In this document: piece after piece, positions 37,101 through 49,100 of the stretch
Position numbering within the stretch: the first letter of the stretch is position 1
How the letters are laid out: each line of letters opens with the position of its first letter
Source of the DNA: Owenia fusiformis
Taxonomy: Eukaryota; Annelida; Polychaeta; Sabellida; Oweniidae
Reading direction: 5' to 3'
Length of the DNA stretch: 64,000 nt
NCBI GenBank assembly: GCA_903813345.2
Contig: CAIIXF020000008.1
Coordinates: 31,954,867 to 32,018,866 of the forward strand
Notes under the pieces: model-generated
What the model saw: the letters and a program-made list of their open reading frames with translations, nothing else
What the model was told of the DNA's origin: nothing
Databases searched by the model: none
Translations under genes and position numbers: made by a program

Positions 37101-40100
37101 GTAAACTAAGTGAGCCGTCATCTTTAAACGGTATTCAAAATTTACCTGCCATGTCCTTTGTTCTTGAAATTATTTTCCAGATTTATTTACTCAAAATTAC
37201 AAGATATTGTCAAGTATATGAAGAGTGCAAACCTAAGTTGGTTGTATTATGATCAATAGCTATCTTGTTTGTTTTAGGAACATCCGGATGACCTGGAATC
37301 CTCGAAGCCTGAGAACGAGCCTCAGCCAAATCCCAAACTTGAGGCTGGGGCCAAACTTCCTCTGCAGTTGCAGGATTTCCCTCCAGAATTAGTAGGCAAG
37401 CCAGTTGAGGAGCTTGATGAATATTATGATGATAAAAGAGTAAGCAATGTTTCTTTATCAAGTCATACTGACCCATTACCATTGTCATTCTTTGTCTTTC
37501 TTCAACGAGTTAAGATTGAGGCATACCGTGCACCACTGTCCTTCCTTAAAATACCTTTAACAAGTCATATTTCCCTCCAGAATAAGTGGACAAGCCAGTT
37601 GGGAAGCTTGATGAATATTATGATGATAAAAGAGTAAGTGATGCATCTTTATCAAGCCATACTGACTCCTTACCATTGTCATTCTTTGAAATACCTTCAA
37701 CGAGTCAAGATTGAGGAATACCGCGCACCATTGTCCTTCCTTAAAATACCTTCAACAAGTCATATTTCCCTCCAGAATTAGTGGGCAAGCCAGTTGGGGA
37801 GCTTGATGAATATTACGATGATAAAAGAGTAAGTGATGCATCTTTATCAAGCCATACTGACCCCTTACCATTGCCATTCTTTGAAATACCTTCAACAAGT
37901 CAAGATTGAGGAGTACCACGCACCATTGTCCTTCCTTGAAATACCTTCAACGAGTCAAGATTGACGAATACCGCGCACCAGCGCACCATTGTCATTCTTT
38001 GAAATACCTTCAACAAGTCAAGATTGAGGAATACCACGCACCATTGTCATTCTTTGAAATACCTTCAACGAGTCAAGATTGAGGAATACCGCGCACCATT
38101 GTCATTCTTTGAAATACCTTCAACAAGTCAAGATTGAGGAATACCACGCACCATTGTCCTTCCTTGAAATACCGTCAACGAGTCAAGATTGAGGAATACC
38201 GCGCACCATTGTCATGAACATTTGAAATACCTTCAACAAGTTAAGATTGAGGCCTATCCCACCCCTCATTGCCTTTATTCGAAAAACCATCAACAAGTTA
38301 AGATTGAGACATACCGTGCTCCTCATTGCCCTTCTTTGAAATACCTGAGACAAATCAATGTCTTGTTAGAACAGTATGACTATTTACTGACGACCATTAT
38401 GCACTCACTACTGCATATTAATCACTGCACTGAACTAATAGAAGAAAACCATCGCGACCTGCTTTCCCTTGTCTTTATTTGAAGAAAAGATTATCGATGT
38501 TTATTGAATACATTATACTGTACCTATCAATACAGTATCTACAGTCTGTACATTTTCATCGTTTTTAGCTTGCTAGGTATTACATAATATTAATATACTC
38601 AATTATTTCTCTTATTACAAACTCTTGTGATTTCATTTTGCGAAATCGGTTTTATTAGAAAATTGTCTACTCATGGAATTGAAAACGACTTTATAACATT
38701 TACTTAACTGAACAGTACGAAAACGCGTTTACTTTGCAATATTTCCATCGGGAAATATCATATTGTCCCGCGGAATAAAACCCATATTGAATCCCCCCCC
38801 ATTAAATAGCCTATATATAGTTATCCCTTTATCCAAATTACAGAGTTTATATTAAAACAATACTACAACTAAGGGCAATAATACTATACAAATATTGAAT
38901 GATGTTGAATGAAATATATACAGGTATTGCACGAAACATCATTCAATATTTGTTTTATTATTTCACTCATTTACGTTAATATCAAAATCTGAGTAAAAAA
39001 GAAGAAATACATATTGCAGTTTAACAATATTCATAATTATAGTGTCTCAAAAATTGAAAATTCGATAAATAATGCCATATGTTTTCCATAGTTAGCATGA
39101 TATTCATAGGATAACATGTGAAAATAAAAACGGTATTTTTGTAATCAGTGGTAAAATATGATATTTTTGACAAATTTTCACTTAACCATAGCATACGGTT
39201 TTTAGCCATGACATACGGCGCCGTATGCGATGGTTTATGGATTTTTGCTACTTCAGACTCAAAACGAGGCTAAGTGTCATTATCGCCTGATCGTTTGGAA
39301 AATTCGAATTAAATCACTTAATTTCCGACGATTCTGATGATGACTTTAACTATGGAATAAAAAGAACATCCTATGATTTACTCGTGATATGATTTTAATC
39401 CACTCATAGATATTGATATCTGCACTCTGTCGCTACGCTCGCTCGTGCAGATATCATATCCATTCGTGGATAAAAATCATATCACTCATAAATCATAGGA
39501 TATCCTCTATTTATTTTTTTAATACACCTTTGACTTATACATTGATGGAATACCTTGTTACATCGTACATGACTGACCAATCACAAACTGATTATCACTA
39601 CAGGGAAATAATACGTGAAGGTATTAAATGTTAATCCACTGTGGTATTGTCATCTGAGATTAAACATAAAAAATAAAAGGTTGTATTCTACTAGTCAAAT
39701 AAATCCGACCGTCATATGCTGGTATTTATTGTTATTTTTTCTTATTTGGATATTTATTTTTTATTGGCATATACGGTCGAACACACTAGCGCTTCTATAT
39801 TGCGGGAAATGCTTTCGTGGCCTGTATACCCATGGCCAACCAAAGGAGGAGGGAAATTAGCGCAACAGATTTTGGACAGTCATATGTTGGATTTTGGTCA
39901 TTTCCTGGGGATTTCAACAGGTGCATATGTTAGACGAATGCATTACCTCCAGGAAAATCACTTCTAGAGATGATAAAATAATTTCTACTTTGAGACAGGG
40001 TAGATGCAAACAACCCACCCACATGTTTTTCTGAAATGTTTTCCTGATTTTCCTGATCTTTGATACACGAAGATTCAGATGGAAGAAACGCAGTGTCATT

Positions 40101-43100
40101 AAGAAGGGAAGTAACGTGGAGAAGTTATTGTTTCAGAAATGAGAAAAGTGAATAGTATGCAAGAACAGCTTTTGAATCTCTGTGTAATAAATAATTATGA
40201 TTCCGTTTCGATCCATGTTTACATTTAGACTACCGGAAACAGAATTTAGCAACATGGCGGGCGATAATGAAAATAAACTTCAATTGATTATATTTCGTCA
40301 ATTATCAAGCGTTTTACATGTCTAAGGTAAGATTTAACAGTTTGATGTTGGAGCAAAATATTAAAATGATAATTTGTGTGACTTTGGTTGGTATGGATAC
40401 CCAGACAGGCCAGGAAAGCGTTTCCCGCAATTTGTTCCATATTATATCTACGATCGTATCTGCCAAGAAAATGATACAAAATAAATATCCAAATAAGAAC
40501 AAGGAACATCGAAGAACAGCATACAACGGTCGGATTTATATGACTAGTTTTCTACAATTTGCTGCCTTGATAAAGGCATGCTATACCTCGTGTCGAGGAA
40601 TAAGTCTGATGCATGTTTTCCCATTTTTGATCACATGAAGAACAGTGCTGAGAATAAAGAATAATGAACATATATGTCATTTCTCGAACTAAACCGCACA
40701 CTCCGACTCCCCTATATATATATTTACATTCCTAACATGTCTCCGGAGCAGTACTAGTGAACCTGATACAATAATTATATGATAAAAATGATTCATTTTT
40801 GTACACCATTATTGTAGCTTCTAAAAATTTCGTTTGGTGTTTTGATTTGTCTCAAAATCTGACAAAAATGACAAAAAATGAAGTAAAAGAGATTCCTTGA
40901 TTTCTTATAATTTTGCATATCTAAGTGTAATATACATACATGTAAATGAAAACAATTAAGAAAATTCTATATATCATCGTTGTGTTTAATTAGCTAGACG
41001 CGTCTTAGGTAGCTATAGTTTTAGGCATGGGCCCTAAATGGGTCATTTCGTCATAAATCTTGTGTCATTCACTGAACTTCGGTGGAAAGACAAAGGGCCA
41101 AAACGGTTAATAAATGTTTTTCGGATCAGAACTGGATCTGTTATGTTATTATCACATCCTACACCCTGTGTCTGCTAAGATGAGATATTACATTTACTCT
41201 GTAAACGGACACTTAATGTTACTGCAGAGAATACTTGTTGGTCCAGTTTCCATTATTTCATACCACCCCCGTGGATTACAAATATGAATATATTTACTTT
41301 CAGACATTTGTCGTGATAGGGAAGGATAAGACGCTATTCCGATTCAGTGCTACTGATGCCTTGTTTGTGCTGACGCCCTGGAACCCAGCGAGGAGGGTCG
41401 CCATGCACGTTCTCTGCCATCCGTATCCTTGCGATAAAGAAAATAGTTCTAAAGCTAGGAAATATAATTGTTCACTATTTGTCATTTTAAATGAAAGACT
41501 GTGATACCTTTATTAGCCCAACATAGTTTGAAATTGATTTTTGACCACTCCACGATTTGTATCATTTGTATAGTGTACTAGACAATAATCCAAAGCAAAT
41601 AAATAGCTCTTAGCAGAATCAATCACTTGAAACAAATTCATATTTTCTTACTTGAAACATAGACGATTGCTATATTTAATTGGTATTTTAGTAAGGTTCA
41701 ATAATAATATATACATTGCAGACTGAGTAGATGTCAGCACATAACTTATACAGTAAGAATTCCCTAAATGACAATCTTCGACTATTATTGTACTGAAAAT
41801 CATTTCACTGAATATTATTCTACTGAACTTGATTATTTGGTTCGATGGGTTCGAAAGAAACCCCTCCCCCCATCGGCCAAAAATTCTTTCAAAATCATGC
41901 AGTTTTTCACCATTCTGAGCACTTTTGAAGTGATTTTGACCATTATTGGACCAAAAGTGTCATAAGTGAACCCCCCTTGTCAAATTCTGGCTACGGGCCT
42001 GATAACATTGTACTAAATATTTAAGCACTGAATATTATTACTCTTAATACTGTTATATGCCTTAATAACATTCTCCAGAATGTTCAGTATGATAATCATG
42101 CTAACTATTCTGTCCAACTGTATATTTATGTCTCTCACTGACCCGATAGAGGAGTCTGAGTAAGTACAACTTTATAAACAAGAATCAGAGAAAGTGTGAT
42201 GTGACATAATTGCAAGAAACGTTAACGTTATATACCCATGTGAGCTCTAAATCATCTCATATAAAAGTTTTATAAAACTCTTTATGCTTTTTATACGTTA
42301 CATAATAATGTATGATTAAACTAACTGTTTATAGTGTGCAACTGTAAATCTATCAATATGAGAAATTTACAATGGTTCATAATCCGTTACTCCTAAATCT
42401 CATGTTTTGACCATTAGTACTGCTGTATATTTGTATTTATAAAATGGAAATAAACATTACATAACCTTTCTTCCAGGCCTGTATTTACTGCTATATACAC
42501 ATTTGAAGCGGCCGTGAAGATCCTTTCTCGCGGTTATGTACTAGCCCAATTTACATATCTCAGAGATGCTTGGAACTGGTTAGATTTCATAGTCATTGTT
42601 TTAGCGTAAGTACAACGTTTACGTTTTCAAAGAGTACGTCACTTAAAACGTTAGCACTGCAAAGCGTACAATACGAAGGGTGATTGGGAATTTCTGGACC
42701 GTTGGCTCTATTTTTGTCATTTTTATCCTTTCTTAGCAATTTTTCCACACAAATGTAACCCATATATATAGGATCGCACCATGAAGATTTCATTTTGTCT
42801 CGGCTACTTAGGGATTCTCTTCCTAGATTAATAAACACACAAGGTATTTTTAACCCGTCCTTGGAAAGTTTACGCGCCTTACTGCCATAATCAAGTTGCA
42901 CTACCTCGATCCAATTTATTTCAGAAAACTGATAACATAATATCTCTTTTGAAGTTTCATTTAACTTACGTTAAGTTAGGTTAGGTAGTTACATTCGTAA
43001 TTCGATACGTTAATAGTTTATAGATTTACTAATAATTAGTGCTTCTTATAAGTTATAGAGACCCAGAAATTGTTCGATATATAAGCTATTATGGGTCCTC

Positions 43101-46100
43101 CAATAGCTATAACGACAAGTACTCTATCTCTCATGTTTGCTTTATAGTTTACAACTATTCCAATAACGCATTTGTTGTATGGTTGTCAAGGTGAAAACTT
43201 GGACTACAGATTGAAATATTGCTTTGCAATATTGACCCTTGCATGACGTTTCATTAAAACTATGTTTTTAGTGATTTTGTATCTTTGGGGTGATTTTGTA
43301 GAAAATATTTTGCAATGTGTGAAAAGAATTAAGCTCAAAACTGCGCTGCGCGGTCATGCAAATATTTGGAAACAACACCCTTAATGGAATGATTCAGCAC
43401 GCAATGCAAGACTTAAATCTTTTATCAAGTTGTTCATTATTCACATTTTGTACTAATAAATTGACCCAGATTTGTCTGTGTTTGATATGAACTCGGGCTA
43501 AAGCTTTCGTTTTAAACTGCGAACAAAAATCCAATGCAATCAACCTCCAATGACTTACTTAATTATGTTTACCTTATATTTTGCAGTTATGTTACAATGT
43601 TTGTGGACCTAGGGAACTTATCTGCACTCAGAACTTTCCGGGTCCTTCGAGCTTTGAAAACTGTTGCTGTTGTACCTGGTAATCATATCTACGAATATAG
43701 CATTCTATGATGTAACGTTAAATAAAATGTTATACCATAGTATAAACGACTATACGATAAATATTTTTACAAAAACATTATACGATAACTTTATAATATA
43801 ATAATATAATATAATATAATACAATACAATATACGTGTAGTATAGTATAATATAATTTTATATAATATAACGTAACGTAATTTAATGTTATACTATAACC
43901 TTCGTCTAATCGTCAACATGGCAAACTCCAAGTACATATTGAGACTACAATGGCTGCCACTCTCCGGACCAGAGGCCTCATTATCATCTGGTCGCAACGC
44001 AAAATCGCATGCGAATCGCATCGCAAGACATCGCAACGCAACTATTTCCCAAAAATGTTATTATCATTCCATCGCATCGCAAGTCTGACGCAAAGTTATC
44101 GATTTTCTGATCGCAACTGAACAAAAAGTTGCGACGAGGTTTACCCTGTCGCAAATCAAATCGCAAATCTAGTTCATCTTTGAGCGTTATTTTATCTATG
44201 TTAATGGATATTTTGTGGTGTTTTATATCGGTCCTTTCACTACCTGTTAAGTATTAATCAATAGTATCGAAGAAATTGTTAAATTTTATTTATTTAATAT
44301 GATTAAAATATACATTTAATTGAGCCTGTAAATCCTTAAAAATCACGTTTGTTTCTAAATATTGCGAACGCATCACATACTGTATACGTCTTAGATTGGT
44401 GCCTGCAATATTTCGTGCTCTTTGGAGCATAGGATTTTCGCCAATTAAATATTTATCTAGCTAATAAAGCTTGTTTGGTGAATTAATCTTGCCACTACTA
44501 CACTAATGTTCTGAGTATTCCTAGTGTACATGTACCTCACCTACATCGTCTGCAAAAGTACAAGAACACCAAGATGTTTCATTTCATTCTGGATCACCAC
44601 AATCGTATTGGCCGAAGAGTATTTCGAGATAGGTTTAACCCACTCGATTCACTAAATGACATCGAGATGCTCCAGAGATACAGAATGCCGAGAGCATTGT
44701 TAATAGAGGTTATAAACCTTTTTGAAGACGAACTGACACCAAAGAATATGAACAATCATTTCATCCCGGTCGTCCTTCTGTTAACTGCCACTTTTGTCCG
44801 ACTTTGCAAGTCGCTCCATTTCTTCATGAATTGGAACATGGATTTGTTAAAACAATGGTTGAACTCCCGTGGTATCTTTGTACAGTATTTGAGGTGCTCG
44901 TTTTTCTGAATGACCTCTACCATGTTCCCAGATATAGATTAAATATTAAAGACATTTTATTTGATCGAGTTTGAATATGAATAGAAACGTTGTTAATTCT
45001 ACATAATAGAATAAATGCATATCACTGCAAATTACCAAGTTGTTAAATTTAATAGTTTAAAAATGAAAAAGCACGATTTTCTTTTTTACATAGACATGTA
45101 CTCTGTATCTGTTGTTCAAGCATCACCCATCGCATTGAAGTTGACTCGTCGGAAAGAGTTAGATTTTCAATTTGAAATGAGAGTTCGTCTCAAAATTGTA
45201 GATTTTCACAGTATCATCCCGACCCTGATTCAAACATGATTTGCTTTGATCACAATGCAAAAGACGTGTTTCATATTTTGTTCCAAAGGAAAATAAATGC
45301 AATACACAGGAGACATATTTCAACATATATCGATATGGAACCCACAACTTGCAATTTTCTTGCATGTGTATTAAATGTAAATTATAACATACCTATGATG
45401 ATGTAGAGTGCAAAGTGTACACAAGACAGCGGGCCAATATAAGTTTTGAAAAGCCCGCGCCCGCTAACTTTCTGATTGGTCAAGGCACTGACGTCATAAC
45501 CAATCAATCGAGGATAAAACTGCACGAGCAATTTTTCTAAACTAATTTCAATCATTTTCAAACCATTTGTTTGTCAATTCTATCAGAAAACGGTACTCTC
45601 TGACCAGTCTACATCATCATAGGTATGTTATAAATCGTTTATGTCACTATCGTGGCATATATGCCCGAGGTCTCAGTGATATATGGCCCGACCTTGGGAG
45701 GGACATTGATCTCTGAGAACCGAGGGCATATATACACCAAATAGAAAACTCATTAGCTGTTATAGTTTCATTGTCTGTTGAAAAAATATGTTGACGGATT
45801 TTAGATAGAAGCATTGTAGAACACATACAACAACGACCAAAAGTTCATTTTATTTCAGTTAGTTTCAGTAACATGACAACTTCCCGTTTTAACAGTTATT
45901 TATTTTCAGTGATGTGTGACTTACATAACGTTTTTTCTAGTCCTCATTTCCACACCAAGTGAACTTATTTTTTCAGCTACCCTTGCCCAGCAACTATCAC
46001 GTGACTGTATTGTTATTTGACAGCTAAGTGAAATTGATTTCAATTTGATTGAAAAATCAAAATTTTCAAAAATTTGAGAATTTTTGTCAAAAACTAGCGC

Positions 46101-49100
46101 CAGTGTCCTTTTAAATTTCGCGCCAAAATACACTCTAGACTTGCGATCGCAACTTACGTTTTAATTGTTTTGCGATTGCTTTGCGTCTGCGATTGCGCTC
46201 AATTGATAATATCACGCATCGCATGCGTTACGAATTGCGATCGCAATCGCAACGCAGACGCAACGCAACTATTTGCGACCAGATGATAATGAGGCCTCAG
46301 GACTATCCCACGCTTAAACTTGATTTACTTTGATTATAACATGCTTATCTTTCAGGATTGAAAACCATTGTTGGTGCCTTAATGGAAGCTGTAAGACGTT
46401 TAAGGGATGTGATGATTCTTACAATCTTCGTGCTTAGTATATTTGCTTTGGTGGGGCTACAGATCTACATGGGAACCCTCAAGACCAAATGTGTATTAGA
46501 ACCACCAGAAGGTTGGCCATGGGAGGCTCCTTACAATATGTCAGAATCTGTCTTGAAAAACTGGACAGAGGATCCAAGTAAGTCATCGTGGGTGACCACA
46601 ATTAAGCCATTGTGGCCACAATTAAGCCATTATGGCCTCAATTAAGCCATTGTGGCCATGATTAAGCTATCATGGGTAGCCATAATTAAGCTACCATGAG
46701 CGGCTATAATAACATTGCAATGGGTGACCCTAATAAGCTGAAATTGGTGGCCATAATTAAGCTGAAATGATGGCATAACTAAGCTTAAATGGGTTGGCAT
46801 ATTTAAGTAATTATGGGTGACCATAATTAAGCTGCAACAGCGCTGTCAGGGGTGGTCACAATAAAGCTTATGAAAAACATTGTTTTCCTTTTAATTGATA
46901 TGATTCTCACAAATATATTTCTATATCATATCATCGAATTTGCTTGTAACTACAATCACTGCCATATTCATGTTGACATAACGCTTTAACAAAAATTAAT
47001 TATACGCTTATTATGCTACTGTTATAGCACCAAATACGTGTTATTTTTTAGAAAATGTTTTCAGTTAAAAATTCAATTCAGTTCATCAAGGGATCGAAAT
47101 AATTAATATTCAAACCATTGTTATAACTCACTATAGGAAACACTATGCATATATTTAACATTTGAAATAGAAGTATGCTTTCAGGGAATTAGTGGTGTTA
47201 GTATCAGATTAGTTAGTGCATATACTGTATAAGTATAGGGATATATACATTTGATAAAGATTATGTGTCCTTGACAGCTTGGTCATTGGGAGGACGACAT
47301 GGCCTAAAAGAAGCATTTTCTTTTGTTTTTACTATCTAGCGTGACACTTTACTTCAAATACATCACCAGCTCGCTTCAAAATCACAGAATGATTCTTGTT
47401 TTATTGTTCTGTTTATTTAAACTACTGTTTTGATAGAGGTTAAACTATGTATAGGCATCACACACCACTTCTGCTTCTAGGATATTCTTATATTACTGAA
47501 CGAATACATTACCCTAAACTATTTCTCTCTTATAGTTGAACAAGTGATCACGTGAAATGTTTAAGGGCTATCTATTTTATACTAGTGTGAAGATGACTTT
47601 GAAAATGCTTAACCTAACTGTAATGATATGATAAATCTGGGTAATAAAGGGCATTATTATTCACTGTCATATTCCTCACTTTGGTCTGATTGGTATATGT
47701 CCAACAACGTGACCAGGACTTAAGAAGCACTATTCTTCGGCTGTGTGTTCGTCCAGTGTAATCTGAACCATAAAACCCTGCTGAAATTTCGTCCAGTGTA
47801 ACTCAACCATATACCCCGGTTTGTATTTCATCCAGTGATCTTTAAATATAAATTTATATGATATCACATTCAGACGACGTGATTAGGGCAGCGAAAACAT
47901 CAGTGAAGATCTTGAGAGTGAGTAATGTAACAGTGAATAATAAATCACATATCTCATACTATTTCAGTGAATACTTTTGCATCTTCCACAATATTCCACG
48001 AAGCCAAGTTCCACAATAGTCTCATAGCCCTCTTGGCTTAGGGGAATATTGCGCGTGGGAGCTGCACGGGTATTCACCTCAAAAGAATCAAATATTTGTA
48101 TAATGTATTTTAAAAAACATGTATACTACAGTCCATGATATATTTTATCTTGAAAGATTGTTGGGCATATATCTTCTTGGAGCCCTCATATGCTCTGATG
48201 ATGATGACGGCCGCTTGTTCATTTTTCTAATTAGCAAATCTATCTGTATTATCTGCTACGTGGCTCTCTGTCTGTCTTTAGCCCACTGGTATGAACACCC
48301 TGTCACTCAGATGCCAAATGTATGTAGAAATTACAGTCAAGATGAAAATGGAACAATAACTGATGATCCTGCTGGGTAAGTGGCTTTCCTGCCTTCTATG
48401 GAGACAGACAACCATATTACCATTTACACCCTGCTGCAGCATTATACGAATAGAGCAACTATAGCTTGGCAAACCCAAATATGGTCATGAATTTACTTCA
48501 CGTGTATTTTAAAACCTCGATCTTCAAAATGTTTGAATTATACATAAGGGCTTGTCGTTGAGGTAATATTGAGAATGGTGTCATGCTTTCCGAAGCTATA
48601 GTTGTTATCAACTATATACACAAAACCTCACATGCAAATACTAAATAAATATTAAATATATAATGTGCTGCAAAATAATCGGCGACCACTTATTCAAAAG
48701 TGTTGTCTTATGAATATTTTTTCAGTCAATACCTACGCTATCAAATAACCTAGACATAGTTTGGAGAATACAGCATGGGTGATAATGGTATATGTGATTG
48801 ATCAGTCCCTATCCTCTGTGCTTGGGGTCTTTACTTTCGCAGTCTTCACATCCTTGCCTACATGCATATTATTTTATTTTTGTTATGCTATGTAGTTTCA
48901 GTTCTTCCCCTATGTAAAATATTAGTTTTAGTTGCACATATCCATGTAGGTTAGTGTTATTGTATACATGGTCGTCCAATTTTATCAGTAGCTGAAATAT
49001 GGCTACTGACTTGGTGAAACATAAATTCAGCCAAACAATTTATAATACAGATCCAATCCTTGATTTCATAATTTCACCATGTAAGTAGTCATGATTTTTG

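Larger units (their letters stand above)
43972..46298. mobile_element. PIF/Harbinger-type DNA transposon in Nav intron 6
   Basis: The 2,327-bp element is bounded by perfect 26-bp inverted repeats (GAGGCCTCATTATCATCTGG + TCGCAA). Both subterminal regions are packed with TCGCAACGCA/TGCGATCGCA motifs. It holds a transposase N-terminal fragment (44574-44909) but no DDE domain was seen, so it is probably defective. No clear 3-bp TWA duplication was found at these borders, so the exact ends and class remain open. It carries a nested MITE (45382-45633). Confidence 0.82.

Noticed and set aside
37766-37835. Third copy of the exon 2 end as an alternative exon
   Set aside because: Its only plausible acceptor (CCCTCCAG) would enter in the wrong phase and hit TAG at once; it lacks the 5' part of exon 2.
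42606-46355. A possible second copy of the DI S3-S4 exon (vertebrate 5N/5A arrangement)
   Set aside because: Neither intron next to exon 6 contains another [12 protein letters not shown]-like segment.
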